NCBI RefSeq assembly: GCF_004331675.1
Contig: NZ_SJSN01000007.1
Span: 186,001-250,000 of the forward strand
Reading direction: 5' to 3'
DNA from: Pedobacter frigidisoli
GTDB lineage: Bacteria; Bacteroidota; Bacteroidia; Sphingobacteriales; Sphingobacteriaceae
DNA length: 64,000 nucleotides
Shown here: piece after piece, positions 25,259-34,833 of the stretch
Numbering within the stretch: position 1 is the first letter of the stretch
Layout of the letters: every line of letters begins with the position of its first letter
Made by a program: the position numbers and the translations under genes
The notes under the pieces: generated by a model
Database searches by the model: none
The model's input: the letters and a program-made list of their open reading frames with translations, nothing else
Told to the model about the DNA's origin: nothing

Positions 25259-25828
25259 ATGAAATTGACGCGAAGCTATACGATAAACGATTTGATGGAG
25301 GGCTGCAAAGCCGGCGACCGGAAGATGCAGGAGCTGCTTTATAAGCAAACTGCATCGAAAATGTTGGCCGTTTGTATGCGCTACGCAAAAGACAGAATGG
25401 AGGCTGAAGATGTATTGCAAGTGGGATACATCAAGGTTTTTCAAAAGATTAAGGAATACAGGGGCGACGGTTCTTTCGAAGGCTGGATTAGAAGAGTGAT
25501 GGTGAATACGGCAATTGAAAGTTACCGCAAAAATTTACGGAGCCTGAATGTGGTAGAAATTGATGAGGCTTACGAACAACCATCAACAGGATTTGATTTT
25601 GGTACTCTGGGCATGCAGGATTTGATGAAAGTGATACAAAAATTGGCAGATGGTTACCGAATGGTTTTCAACATGTACGTAATTGAGGGCTACTCGCACA
25701 AAGAAATAGGAGAAACGCTTGGCATCTCAGAGGGTGCAAGTAAATCGCAACTATCAAGGGCGAGAGCAATATTAAAAGAGGAAATTATAAAAATGGAGGG
25801 ATTTGGTTATGCAACCTATACAGGATAA
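25259..25828 (+). CDS. ECF-type RNA polymerase sigma factor
   Basis: The 189-residue protein has the two domains of an extracytoplasmic-function sigma factor. Sigma-2 (about residues 20-90) has CMRYAKDRMEAEDVLQVGYIKVFQKIKEYRG; sigma-4 (about 120-180) has MVFNMYVIEGYSHKEIGETLGISEGASKSQLSRAR with its helix-turn-helix. It would direct polymerase to a small regulon. Its 3' end overlaps the start of the next gene, which encodes a single-TM protein, as is usual for sigma/anti-sigma pairs. Confidence 0.93.
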   Translation: MKLTRSYTINDLMEGCKAGDRKMQELLYKQTASKMLAVCMRYAKDRMEAEDVLQVGYIKVFQKIKEYRGDGSFEGWIRRVMVNTAIESYRKNLRSLNVVEIDEAYEQPSTGFDFGTLGMQDLMKVIQKLADGYRMVFNMYVIEGYSHKEIGETLGISEGASKSQLSRARAILKEEIIKMEGFGYATYTG

Positions 25829-26561
25829 GGATTTTGATAAGCTATTTAAAAATGCTTTCGAAGATGCTGAAATTACGCCATCGAGAGATTTGTGGAGCAG
25901 TATCGAAAGTGAGATTGAACCGAAGAAAAAAAGGGTTATACCGATTTACTGGTTATCTGCAGCGGCAGTTTTATTAATTGCCACAGTTGGGGTTTTGGTT
26001 TATCAACAACAAGAGGCAAAACCAAATAAATTCGCAAATCGTGTTGAACCTAAGGTGGTTAAGCCAATTCTCGAAACCCAACCAATTAAAGATACTACAA
26101 AAACTTTGGTCGTTCCGACGGAGAAAATAATATTACCAGCTACCTCAAAACCTGTTGAAGCAATTGCAAAAACTTCAGTAAAAGAAACCGCTAAGCCTTT
26201 AGAAAAGCAAACGGTAGTTACTGCTCCTGAAATGCTGAAACAAGAAACTTTTATTGCTAAAGTTGAAGAGCCAAAACAGGAAATCATCAAGAAGAAAATT
26301 GATGAAGCGATTTTGCAAGCTAATCCTGAAACGGTAATTGCTTCTACAGCCACCACTGTTAAAGCTGATGATGTAAGCGGAGATGATAATCAAGTTGAAA
26401 ATAAAGGCATCAGAAACGTTGGCGATGTGGTAAACTTAATCGTAAACAAAGTGGATAAAAGAAAAGATAAGTTTATTCAGTTTCGTACTGATGATGATGA
26501 TTCTTCACTTTCATCGATAAATATCGGTCCTTTTAAATTTGGGAAAAAAAATAGAAAATAA
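25809..26561 (+). CDS. probable anti-sigma factor, single-pass membrane protein
   Basis: The 250-residue protein (from ATG 25809, 20 bases inside the sigma gene) has a cytoplasmic head (residues 1-42, DKLFKNAFEDAEITPSRDLW), a single transmembrane helix (about 45-64) and a long low-complexity periplasmic part rich in Lys, Thr, Pro and Val. The head resembles the N-terminal sigma-binding segment of Bacteroidota anti-sigma proteins. The overlap with the sigma gene suggests a regulatory pair. No ZAS zinc motif is present, so the assignment rests mainly on context. Confidence 0.6.
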   Translation: MQPIQDKDFDKLFKNAFEDAEITPSRDLWSSIESEIEPKKKRVIPIYWLSAAAVLLIATVGVLVYQQQEAKPNKFANRVEPKVVKPILETQPIKDTTKTLVVPTEKIILPATSKPVEAIAKTSVKETAKPLEKQTVVTAPEMLKQETFIAKVEEPKQEIIKKKIDEAILQANPETVIASTATTVKADDVSGDDNQVENKGIRNVGDVVNLIVNKVDKRKDKFIQFRTDDDDSSLSSINIGPFKFGKKNRK

Positions 26562-26645
26562 TACCAGGATTAATTAGGATTTAAGGATTTCAAGATAAAG
26601 TGCTTTAATTCTATCATTCAATCATTCAATAAACACACACGAAAT

Positions 26646-27458
26646 ATGAAACATCTAATTTTTACAACACTTTTGGTAAGCGGGTTTGCCGGTGTTATGG
26701 CTCAGAGCGCTCTTGCTCAACAAGATACAGTGGCTCAGGACACAGTTATCAAAAAGAAAAGTAAATATACCCTAACTATCGGTGGAGGAAACTTGATTAC
26801 AAAAACTGGCGATTCTACAGATAATGCAAAAAAAGGCCGCTTCGTTGGTGGAATTACTTTTACCAGAGTGGATTTAGGTTTCTCCAGATTGATAGACAAT
26901 GGCGACTTCAACTTATCTCCTAATAACGAGTTTTTAGATTACAAGGGCGGCAAAACCAGTACATTCTCTTTTGATGTTTTACAATTCGGATACCGCTTTA
27001 ACTCAAACTTTAAAGTTTACGTCGCCGGTGGTTTCGATTGGACCTTAATTAGATTGAGAGATAACATTACCATTCAGAAAAATCAACCAACACTAACATA
27101 CGTTAACGAGAATATTGCGTTCTCTAAAAACCGTTTCTCCAGTAGCTATGTGCATATTCCATTAAACTTTGAGTTCCGTACAAGTGAAAGCAAAAAAGGT
27201 AAACGTTTCTACTTTGTTGTAGGTTCTGAGGTGAGCTTCTTACTGAACGGTAAGGTTAAACAAATTAGTGATGAGCGTGGGAAAGAAAAACAATATGATA
27301 GCTATCATTTTCAATCTGTTCGTTACGGAGGTACAGTTAGATTCGGTTACGGAGGCTTAGGTTTATTTACCAAATACTATTTCAATGATATGTTTACAAC
27401 TCCTGCACAAGCCGGTTTAAGAAACATGAGCTTCGGTGTAACTTTCGGAATAAATTAG
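26646..27458 (+). CDS. outer-membrane beta-barrel protein
   Basis: The 270-residue protein has a signal peptide (KHLIFTTLLVSGFAGVMAQS, cut near Ala-Gln) and a mature part with regular amphipathic strands (YTLTIGGGNLI, FKVYVAGGFDWTLIRL, FYFVVGSEVSFLLNG), ending in the typical terminal strand MSFGVTFGIN. It belongs to the general outer-membrane beta-barrel/porin-like group. It lies 84 bases after the anti-sigma gene and before a terminator hairpin, so it may be a target and member of the sigma operon. Confidence 0.7.
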   Translation: MKHLIFTTLLVSGFAGVMAQSALAQQDTVAQDTVIKKKSKYTLTIGGGNLITKTGDSTDNAKKGRFVGGITFTRVDLGFSRLIDNGDFNLSPNNEFLDYKGGKTSTFSFDVLQFGYRFNSNFKVYVAGGFDWTLIRLRDNITIQKNQPTLTYVNENIAFSKNRFSSSYVHIPLNFEFRTSESKKGKRFYFVVGSEVSFLLNGKVKQISDERGKEKQYDSYHFQSVRYGGTVRFGYGGLGLFTKYYFNDMFTTPAQAGLRNMSFGVTFGIN

Positions 27459-27540
27459 GTTAGAGAAGTCGGGAGTCAGAAGTCCAAAAGACCGAAGTCT
27501 AATGAACTAGACCAATGAACAATTAAACAAATGAACCAAT

Positions 27541-27574
27541 AAAATCCTGTTTCGGTTAGGCGAAACAGGATTTT
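27541..27574 (+). terminator. rho-independent terminator after the sigma/OMP operon
   Basis: The perfect 14-bp stem AAAATCCTGTTTCG / CGAAACAGGATTTT with a six-base loop lies 82 bases after the beta-barrel gene. Confidence 0.8.
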
Positions 27575-27635
27575 CTACGTAAAAACATTTCGCTTTAAAC
27601 TTTAGTCTTTCTGCTTTTAGCTTTATATTTACCCT

Positions 27636-28628
27636 GTGAGCGATAATATAATTAGCGTTAAAAATTTAACGAAACAATATCAGGCAGAACAGGCAGGCGG
27701 CATTAAAAACATAAGTTTCGATATTAAAAGAGGTGATGTTGTAGCAATCATCGGTGAAAGTGGAAGCGGTAAATCAACTTTGTTAAAATCTATTTATGGG
27801 TTACTGAAGACTGATGAGGGTGAAATTTTTTTCGAGGATGAAAAAGTTAAAGGACCTGATGAACAATTAATTCCTGGCCATAAGCAAATGAAAATGGTAA
27901 CTCAGGATTTTTCATTGAACATTTATGCAAAGGTTTACGATAATATTGCCTCACAATTATCGAATACCGATTTAAAAACCAAGGCTGAAAAAACTTTGGC
28001 CATCATGGAGCATTTGCGAATTCTTCCATTACAAAATAAAAAAATTATCGAGCTAAGTGGAGGTGAACAACAACGTGTAGCCATCGCCAAAGCCATGGTG
28101 GCAGATACCAAAGTTTTACTGTTAGATGAACCTTTTAGTCAAGTTGATGCTTTGCTCAAAAACCAATTACGAGCCGATATAAAACGTGTTGCTGCAGAAA
28201 CCGGAGTTACTGTAATACTTGTTTCTCACGACCCAGCAGATGGTTTATTCCTTGCAGACCAATTGCTGATTTTGCGAGATGGCGAACTCCTACAAACGGG
28301 CAAGCCATCAGAGATTTATCAAAATCCAAAACATATCTACACTGCTCAGATTTTGGGTAATGCAGTTGTGTTGTCTAGGGGAGATGCAGAAAAACTTGGG
28401 ATAAAAACTTTTGCGGCCTCGGTGGTTTTTTATCCCGAATGGGCAGAAATTAATAGCAACTGGGGTAGTAGACGGTTTGAAGTAAAAGATGTTTACTACA
28501 AGGGTTTTTACGATGAGCTATTGTTAGAACGGAACGGTGTTAATGTCCGTGCCTTGCAATTGAACAGAGGAGAACATAAAAAAAACGACCACGTTCAATT
28601 GAACATTGGTCGTTTTTTAGAATTTTAA
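27636..28628 (+). CDS. ABC transporter ATP-binding protein
   Basis: The 330-residue ATPase has Walker A GESGSGKST near 39-47, signature LSGGEQQRVAIAKAM, Walker B VLLLDEPFSQVD and the switch His in LVSHDP. The C-terminal 90 residues look like a TOBE-type domain, as in importers of the PotA/CysA group. It starts with GTG 27636. No permease or binding-protein gene is adjacent, so the transported substrate is unknown. The last ten codons also form a terminator hairpin (28581-28618). Confidence 0.85.
   Translation: MSDNIISVKNLTKQYQAEQAGGIKNISFDIKRGDVVAIIGESGSGKSTLLKSIYGLLKTDEGEIFFEDEKVKGPDEQLIPGHKQMKMVTQDFSLNIYAKVYDNIASQLSNTDLKTKAEKTLAIMEHLRILPLQNKKIIELSGGEQQRVAIAKAMVADTKVLLLDEPFSQVDALLKNQLRADIKRVAAETGVTVILVSHDPADGLFLADQLLILRDGELLQTGKPSEIYQNPKHIYTAQILGNAVVLSRGDAEKLGIKTFAASVVFYPEWAEINSNWGSRRFEVKDVYYKGFYDELLLERNGVNVRALQLNRGEHKKNDHVQLNIGRFLEF
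28581..28618. terminator. terminator hairpin overlapping the 3' end of the ABC gene
   Basis: The stem AAAACGACCA / TTGGTCGTTTT is extended by the palindrome GTTCAATTGAAC and followed by T residues on the plus strand. A-runs precede it, so it can also serve the convergent gene on the minus strand. Confidence 0.8.
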
Positions 28629-28637
28629 ATATTTTTT

Positions 28638-29048
28638 TTATTCTGAAGATGATGCAACCAAAACTATTCTAGCACCAATGCTAGCCGTTGGTCTAACTGG
28701 CAGTGTGTTTCTGTTGTTGTTAAATTGTAGGTAAACCCTTATTCTTCCTGGGAATGAGCTGTAACTGTAAGAATCTGTTCCATAAGTGAATGGTAGGGCG
28801 TCATATCCATCATCATTAAAACGAGCAAATGATAAGATAATTCCATCATCTTCATATTGTTCTATGCGATTATCAGTAATGTCTACATAGTAAAAAAGTC
28901 CATTTGTATCACTACCAGAAACCCATTGGTTAGGTTGAATGGTTTTGTACACGGTGATGTTTGGGGTGTCTTGAACAATAGTGTCCTTTTTGCAAGATGC
29001 TAGGCCCAGCGTGGCAATGCAAAGCATTAAAATAGTTAGCTTTTTCAT
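28638..29048 (-). CDS. small lipoprotein
   Basis: The 136-residue protein has a lipoprotein signal peptide with lipobox LASC (Cys19) followed by KKD, a polar +2 start. The rest is a compact, mostly beta domain (ITVYKTIQPNQWV, GRIRVYLQFNN) that I cannot assign to a family. It is probably anchored in a membrane facing the periplasm. It is transcribed convergently with the ABC gene and shares the bidirectional terminator. Confidence 0.65.
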   Translation of the reverse strand: MKKLTILMLCIATLGLASCKKDTIVQDTPNITVYKTIQPNQWVSGSDTNGLFYYVDITDNRIEQYEDDGIILSFARFNDDGYDALPFTYGTDSYSYSSFPGRIRVYLQFNNNRNTLPVRPTASIGARIVLVASSSE

Positions 29049-29181
29049 ATTGATTAGTGTTTATTTGTGTGTGTATATTGCTAATGCAAAATAACTGCCA
29101 AAAATGCCGAAATGTTTATTATGGATTAATAATTGTTTAATCAATTACATACAAAATTGAAAAAATATTATTATTTTAATT

Positions 29182-29742
29182 ATGAGAGGATTATTTCGAA
29201 TTCTACCTTGGCTCATTATACTAATCGCAGGCTATCTTTTTATTTCTAAGAAATTCAGCATTAGTACATCTGTTGAAAGCAAGCACCAGCTTATGGTAGA
29301 AAAAATTGAAGCTATTGGTAAACTAGAACTTGTTCGCTATCAAATTAGCGATGTGCTGGAACATAAAAACAAAACAGATTTTTTGCCCGAAGCAAGTGTT
29401 TTATTAATTGTTAAGGCTGAGGCTGTTGGTTGTATCGATTTAACTAAAATAACACGAGAAGATGTTAATATTGATGGAGATACCGCTGTAGTAAATTTAC
29501 CACAGCCAGAGATTTGCTATGTTAAAATCGATCACAAAAATTCGAGAGTTTACGATACCAAAATGGCTTTCTTTCGAGAGGCTGGCTTAGTAGACGAAGC
29601 CTATAAAGCTGCTGAAAGACAAGCAACTGCCGAAGTAAAAAAATCTAGCATTCTTTCTCAGACAAAAACCAATGCTACAACTGTTTTGAAACCGATTATA
29701 GAAGGTTTGGGTTATAAAAATGTACGGTTCACTTTTGAATAA
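29182..29742 (+). CDS. DUF4230-domain protein
   Basis: The 186-residue protein has an N-terminal membrane anchor (residues 5-23, LFRILPWLIILIAGYLFI) followed by a DUF4230 domain (VGCIDLTKITREDVNIDGDTAVVNLPQPEI). The family is widespread but has no defined function. It stands alone, with no operon partner. Confidence 0.75.
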   Translation: MRGLFRILPWLIILIAGYLFISKKFSISTSVESKHQLMVEKIEAIGKLELVRYQISDVLEHKNKTDFLPEASVLLIVKAEAVGCIDLTKITREDVNIDGDTAVVNLPQPEICYVKIDHKNSRVYDTKMAFFREAGLVDEAYKAAERQATAEVKKSSILSQTKTNATTVLKPIIEGLGYKNVRFTFE

Positions 29743-29913
29743 TTAATATGAAAGTGTTTTCTAAAATCAACACGTAATTTTTTTGTTATGTTTTAATTAA
29801 CTTAGCAACTGAATTCGGCGTTGATTAATGGCTTCTTACAAAATGTATAGTGTTTTTAGTCGAGCAACACACATTGAAAATATGGTTAGTTATTCAATTT
29901 CTTTAACCCTCTC

Positions 29914-30264
29914 TCATTTCAAAAAATCTTCACGATGTGGATTAAAGATATCAATTAACATTCCTGCCTCAAGGCAAACCACGCCATGAAATACATTCGA
30001 TGGCGCAAAGAAAACATCGCCCTCGTTTAAAATCTTTTTATCCTCGCCCATAGTCACTTCAAAACTTCCTTTTGCTACATAACTCAATTGCAAATGCGGA
30101 TGATTGTGAATAGAACCAATGGAATCTTTTTCAAAATCTACTTTAACCAACATCAGGTTATCATCAAAAGGCATCACTTTACGTTTAACGCCTCCGCCTA
30201 ATTCCTCCCAATCTAAATCTTTATCGGTTACTAATGTTTTGTTGGTTAAATCTTTGAAATTCAT
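29914..30264 (-). CDS. cupin-domain protein
   Basis: The 116-residue protein is a single cupin barrel. Motif 1 (SIGSIHNHPHLQLSYVAKGSFEVTMG) and motif 2 (GDVFFAPSNVFHGVVCL) supply the His and Gln/Glu metal ligands. It could be an isomerase, dioxygenase or sugar-binding protein; the substrate is not evident. It lies at the downstream end of the ilv-leu cluster but is separated from ilvA by a P1-related repeat. Confidence 0.8.
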   Translation of the reverse strand: MNFKDLTNKTLVTDKDLDWEELGGGVKRKVMPFDDNLMLVKVDFEKDSIGSIHNHPHLQLSYVAKGSFEVTMGEDKKILNEGDVFFAPSNVFHGVVCLEAGMLIDIFNPHREDFLK

Positions 30265-30290
30265 TTTTTGAAATTTTGTTCCTAAGGTTT

Positions 30291-30418
30291 GTCATTCTGA
30301 ACACAGTGAAGAATCCCATGCCATAGAAAACTACCGTAAATATACCCGAGCCAAAGCTAGTAGGTTAAGTTCAGCCAATGCTAATCGGCTGGAGATTCTT
30401 CGTTCCTCAGAATGACAG
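30291..30418. repeat. P1-related palindrome downstream of ilvA
   Basis: The outer pair GTCATTCTGA / TCAGAATGAC and inner pair GAAGAATC / GATTCTTC match the element at 9593-9732. It may end ilvA transcription. Confidence 0.65.
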
Positions 30419-30454
30419 CAAGATTAAATTTTAATAGCTTTTCTTTCAGCTCCC

Positions 30455-31705
30455 CTAAACCAAATACTCAAACAAAGTCTGGTCTTGATTCAGCTCAATA
30501 ATTTCGAATTTAAACTCTTTCATTCTTTCGAGCAAACTTGCGTAATCATCTTTATTTGTGAGTTCAATTCCCACCAACGCAGGACCGTTCTCTTTGTTTG
30601 TTTTTTTAATAAACTCAAAACGGGTAATATCATCATGCGGACCTAGAACCTCATTTACAAATAATTTTAGCGCTCCTGGTCTCTGCGGGAAACGAACAAT
30701 GAAATAATGTTTCAAGCCCTCGAATAACAAAGATTTCTCTTTAATTTCCTGCATGCGCTCGATATCATTATTGCCACCACTTACGATGCAAACAACAGTT
30801 TTGCCAGCAATTTGGTCTTTTAACTGCTCTAAAGCTGCAACCGATAATGCACCTGCAGGTTCTACAACAATCGCATCTTCATTATAAAGCTTTAAAATAG
30901 TGGTACAAATTTGCCCTTCAGGAATTAAGTATGTAGAACTTAGTAGCTCCTTGCAATATTTGTAAGTTATCCAACCCATTCTTTTTACCGCCGCACCATC
31001 TACAAAGCGTTCAATATTTTCGACCGTTATCGGTCCGCCATTTTTAAGTGCTTCACTTAATGATGGAGCACCCATGGGTTCTACACCGAAAATTTTTACA
31101 TCAGGCTTTACTGTTTGCAAGTAAGAACTAACGCCCGAAGCTAAGCCACCACCACCAACAGGCACAATTATGGCATCTAAATCAGGTAAATCCTGAAAAA
31201 TTTCCATTGCAACAGTGGCTTGTCCCTCAATTACTTTCTCATCATCAAAAGGCGGAATAAACGTCGATGATTTTTCTTCACAATAAATTAAGGCCTCTTT
31301 TAAACAATCATCAAAGGTATCGCCAACCAAAACAATCTCAATATTGTCGCCACCAAACATATTTACTTGCTTAATCTTTTGCTTTGGCGTTATTTCGGGC
31401 ATAAATATTACACCTTTGATATTTAACTTTTTGCAAGAATAAGCTACGCCTTGGGCATGATTACCAGCACTTGCACAGACAATACCATTTTTTAACGAAT
31501 CTGCTTTTAAGGTACTTATTTTATTATAAGCACCACGCAATTTGTAGGAACGTACAATTTGTAAATCTTCTCTCTTGAGATAAATATTTGCATGGTATTT
31601 TAACGATAAGCCCTCATTAAACTCAAGAGGAGTACGTTTTACAACACCTTCTAAAGTTTTAAAAGCGCCCTCAAAATCGAAAGTATTTTTTATTGTATTA
31701 GTCAT
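30455..31705 (-). CDS. ilvA: threonine ammonia-lyase (threonine dehydratase)
   Basis: IlvA converts threonine to 2-oxobutyrate, the entry step for isoleucine. The 416-residue protein has PLP Lys55 in RSYKLRGAYNK, the SAGNHAQG motif, and the glycine loop PVGGGGLASG. The C-terminal 85 residues form one ACT-like regulatory domain (FIVRFPQRPGALKLFV), as in the shorter biosynthetic enzymes. It is the last biosynthetic gene of the cluster, 434 bases after leuA. Repeats in between leave open whether it shares the same transcript. Confidence 0.93.
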   Translation of the reverse strand: MTNTIKNTFDFEGAFKTLEGVVKRTPLEFNEGLSLKYHANIYLKREDLQIVRSYKLRGAYNKISTLKADSLKNGIVCASAGNHAQGVAYSCKKLNIKGVIFMPEITPKQKIKQVNMFGGDNIEIVLVGDTFDDCLKEALIYCEEKSSTFIPPFDDEKVIEGQATVAMEIFQDLPDLDAIIVPVGGGGLASGVSSYLQTVKPDVKIFGVEPMGAPSLSEALKNGGPITVENIERFVDGAAVKRMGWITYKYCKELLSSTYLIPEGQICTTILKLYNEDAIVVEPAGALSVAALEQLKDQIAGKTVVCIVSGGNNDIERMQEIKEKSLLFEGLKHYFIVRFPQRPGALKLFVNEVLGPHDDITRFEFIKKTNKENGPALVGIELTNKDDYASLLERMKEFKFEIIELNQDQTLFEYLV

Positions 31706-32139
31706 TTTTCAGTATCTAGTAGTGAGAATCAAGTATCAAGATTTGAATCACACCTATTTCTTTTGAAAAGCAGGTTTCAGTGCTTTTTGGTTATTTCAGT
31801 CCTGCTATTCGTTGCAATCTTTTTTAACTTCTGTCATGCGCTTCATTTCCGTCATTGCGAGGAGGAACGACGTGGCAATCTCTCTCGCTATTTCTCCAAA
31901 AAAGTATTTCCACTGCTATCAGGTTTAGAAAACACTTAAAGCAGTATTTCAAATTAAAAAAACACCCCGCCTTTCAGGCACCCCTCTAAAAGAGGGGAAT
32001 TCCCCTCGCATTTTATAAAACCCTATAGTTTATGCATCCAGCATTCCCCTCTTCCAGAGGGGTGTCCGCAGGACGGGGTGTTCCTTTCAGCTTTAGTCAT
32101 TCTTGTCTTCCGACTTTCTGACCTCGGTCTTCTGACTCC
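31706..32139. repeat. repeat-only stretch between leuA and ilvA (P8, P6 copy F, P4 pair, P5)
   Basis: From left to right this gap holds a P8 fragment (about 31710-31735), P6 copy F (31763-31930, with a single P1 arm in its core), an inverted pair of P4 copies (31961-32000 and 32042-32082), a P9 piece and a P5 copy that starts at the leuA stop codon. No gene is visible. The inverted P4 pair could fold into a long hairpin. Confidence 0.75.
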
Positions 32140-33645
32140 CTACAAAAACTTATTAATCGCATCCAAATATGCATTGGCTGATGCCTTTACAATATCGGTG
32201 CTAAACCCAAAACCAACGAAAGATTTCCCATTGTAATCTACTTTCATGTTTACTTTACTCACGTCATCACTTCCGCCATGCATCGCCTGAATGGTAAATT
32301 CTTTAAGTGTAATGTCTTTATCAATCAGACTCGAAATTGCGTTTATTGTAGCATCAACAGGGCCATTTCCTTCTGCTTTTGCTTCTTTTTCCTCGTTGTT
32401 ATATTGAAGTTTTATATTGGCCGTCGGACTAACCAAATCACCACAAACAACCTGTAAAAAGTTTAGTTTATATCCGTTGATGTAAGATGGAGTTTCGCCA
32501 TCGCTCATTAAGAAAAGTAAATCATCATCACTGATGTCTTTTTTCTCATCAGCCAAAACCAAGAAACGTTCGTAAACATCATCAATATTAATTTTCTCAA
32601 TATCATAATCCAAACGCTCTAAATGGTGTTTCAAAGCATGGCGACCGCTACGGGCAGTTAAAATAATATCAGCACTATTTAAACCAACATCTTCAGGGTT
32701 GATGATTTCATAGTTTTCACGGTGTTTTAAAAATCCATCCTGGTGAATCCCTGAACTGTGCGCAAAAGCATTTTTACCAATAATGGCTTTGTTTGGCTGT
32801 ACCGGCATGTGCATCATACGGCTAACCATTCCACTAATTTCAGTGAAATGTTTGCTATTGATACCCGTGTGTAAACCTAAAGCATGGGTTTTCAAAATCA
32901 TCGAAACCTCTTCCAAAGCTGTGTTTCCAGCTCTTTCGCCGATTCCGTTAATGGTACATTCAATTTGGCGTGCACCATTTAAAACACCTGCAATACTGTT
33001 TGCGGTTGCCACACCTAAATCGTTATGGCAATGAACAGAGATTATCGCTTGGTCGATATTCTTCACATTCTCCTTTAAGTAAAGAATTTTCGAACCATAT
33101 TGGTCTGGCAAACAATAACCGTTCGTATCTGGAATATTTACCACTGTTGCTCCAGCCGCAATTACGGCTTCAATCATTTGCGCTAAAAATGCGTTATCCG
33201 CTCTACCAGCATCTTCTGCATAAAATTCAACATCTTCCACAAATTTCTTTGCGTATTTTACAGCTTCAACCGCTCTTTCTAAAATCTTTTCGCGAGTGCT
33301 GTTAAACTTATACTGAATGTGCATATCCGATGCACCAATTCCGGTATGGATTCGAGGGTATTTTGCGTACTGTAAAGATTCTGCAGCTACATCGATATCG
33401 CCTTTAATTGCACGTGTTAAAGCACAAATAGTTGGGTTTTTGATGGCTTTTGATAACTCTACCACACTTTGGAAATCGCCAGGACTTGAGATAGGGAAAC
33501 CAGCCTCAATTACATCAACACCCAATAATTCAAGTGCTTTTGCGATTTCAATTTTTTGATTGGTATCCAATTGGCAACCGGGGACTTGCTCGCCATCGCG
33601 TAAGGTGGTATCGAAAATATAGACTTTATTCGGGTCGTGTATCAT
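32140..33645 (-). CDS. leuA: 2-isopropylmalate synthase
   Basis: LeuA condenses acetyl-CoA with 2-oxoisovalerate, the first leucine step. The 501-residue protein has the catalytic motif [15 protein letters not shown], the metal-binding SVHCHND and GIGERAGN, and a C-terminal LeuA regulatory domain from about residue 375. Its ATG shares one base with the leuB stop (33645), which implies translational coupling. The stop codon TAG lies directly against a P5 repeat. Confidence 0.95.
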   Translation of the reverse strand: MIHDPNKVYIFDTTLRDGEQVPGCQLDTNQKIEIAKALELLGVDVIEAGFPISSPGDFQSVVELSKAIKNPTICALTRAIKGDIDVAAESLQYAKYPRIHTGIGASDMHIQYKFNSTREKILERAVEAVKYAKKFVEDVEFYAEDAGRADNAFLAQMIEAVIAAGATVVNIPDTNGYCLPDQYGSKILYLKENVKNIDQAIISVHCHNDLGVATANSIAGVLNGARQIECTINGIGERAGNTALEEVSMILKTHALGLHTGINSKHFTEISGMVSRMMHMPVQPNKAIIGKNAFAHSSGIHQDGFLKHRENYEIINPEDVGLNSADIILTARSGRHALKHHLERLDYDIEKINIDDVYERFLVLADEKKDISDDDLLFLMSDGETPSYINGYKLNFLQVVCGDLVSPTANIKLQYNNEEKEAKAEGNGPVDATINAISSLIDKDITLKEFTIQAMHGGSDDVSKVNMKVDYNGKSFVGFGFSTDIVKASANAYLDAINKFL

Positions 33646-34745
33646 TATGCTTGATTTGTTGTGGTTAACTTTTGGGATAAAAATTTCATTACCAATTTGC
33701 CCATTTCAGCTGTACCTAAAACTTTAAATCGGTTGGTGGTTTGGTCGGCAATATCGTGGGTTCTAAAACCCTCTTTTAATACTTGGTCAATCGTATCGAC
33801 TAATAATTTTGCTTCTTCTTTTAGTCCGAAACCAATTTCGAGCATGAGCGCTGCGGATAGGATAGAGGCTAGCGGATTGGCCAAATCTTTACCTGCAATA
33901 TCATGTGCAGAACCGTGGATTGGCTCAAAGAAACCGGTGCTTTCGCCCACTGATGCCGATGCCAGCATGCCCATTGAACCTGCAATTTGTGAAGCCTCAT
34001 CCGTTAGAATATCACCAAATAAATTTGCCGTTAAAACCACATCAAATTTCTTTGGGTTTTTAATAAGTTGCATTGCTGCGTTATCGATAAACATGTGTTC
34101 GGTTTCCACATCAGGATATTGCTTAGCAATTTCCTGAACGGTTTCACGCCATAAGCGAGAGCTTTCCAAAACATTCGCTTTATCTACTGAACATAATCTT
34201 TTGCTACGTTGTTGGGCTGCCTGATAAGCTTTATGTGCAATTCGTTCCACTTCGTAACGGTGGTAAATCATTAAATCAGAAGCTGTGTTTCTATCTTCAG
34301 AACGGTTTTTTTCGCCGAAATAAACATCGCCGGTTAACTCACGGAAAAACAAAATATCAGTTCCTCTTAAAATTTCTGCCTTAATACTTGAGGCTTCAAG
34401 AAGTTCATCAAATAATAAAATCGGACGAAGATTTGCAAATAGGCCAAGTTCCTTACGGATTTTTAATAAACCTTGTTCAGGTCTAACTTTTAAACTCGGG
34501 TCGTTATCGTATTTCGCATGACCGATTGCGCCAAAGAGGATGGCATCACTTTTTCTTGCTTTCTCTAAAGTTTCATCGGGCAGTGGTTCACCTGTAACTT
34601 CAATAGCTGCGTGACCCATTAAAGCTTCATCAAAAACAAATTCATGTCCGAAAATTTCGGCAATCTTCTCTAATGCTGCTTTTCCCCATGTGGTTACTTC
34701 GGGTCCGATACCGTCTCCAGGTATTACTAAAATGTTCTTCTTCAT
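33645..34745 (-). CDS. leuB: 3-isopropylmalate dehydrogenase
   Basis: LeuB oxidises and decarboxylates 3-isopropylmalate using NAD+. The 366-residue protein starts [10 protein letters not shown], contains [21 protein letters not shown] and the metal-binding/active-site segment [23 protein letters not shown], and [13 protein letters not shown]. The length is normal. The gene overlaps leuA by one base. Upstream is a P1 palindrome in which the tandem ABC gene ends. Confidence 0.95.
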   Translation of the reverse strand: MKKNILVIPGDGIGPEVTTWGKAALEKIAEIFGHEFVFDEALMGHAAIEVTGEPLPDETLEKARKSDAILFGAIGHAKYDNDPSLKVRPEQGLLKIRKELGLFANLRPILLFDELLEASSIKAEILRGTDILFFRELTGDVYFGEKNRSEDRNTASDLMIYHRYEVERIAHKAYQAAQQRSKRLCSVDKANVLESSRLWRETVQEIAKQYPDVETEHMFIDNAAMQLIKNPKKFDVVLTANLFGDILTDEASQIAGSMGMLASASVGESTGFFEPIHGSAHDIAGKDLANPLASILSAALMLEIGFGLKEEAKLLVDTIDQVLKEGFRTHDIADQTTNRFKVLGTAEMGKLVMKFLSQKLTTTNQA

Positions 34746-34759
34746 TCTATTATATTTGC

Positions 34760-34833
34760 CGTCATTGCGAGGTACGAAGCAATCTCCGTTAGATAGTTCC
34801 GGGCAAAAGATTGCTTCGTACTTCGTTATGACG
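34760..34833. repeat. P1 palindrome containing the end of an ABC ATPase gene
   Basis: Arms CGTCATTGCGAGGTACGAAG and its near-complement ending in GACG fold into a hairpin. The last 15 codons and the stop of the ABC gene (34789) lie inside it. A second P1 copy flanks the other end of that gene at 36350-36437. Confidence 0.85.

Noticed and set aside
26003..26356. Open frame of 117 codons antisense to the anti-sigma gene
   Set aside because: It is the complement of a low-complexity Lys/Thr/Pro-rich coding region, which tends to stay open on the other strand.
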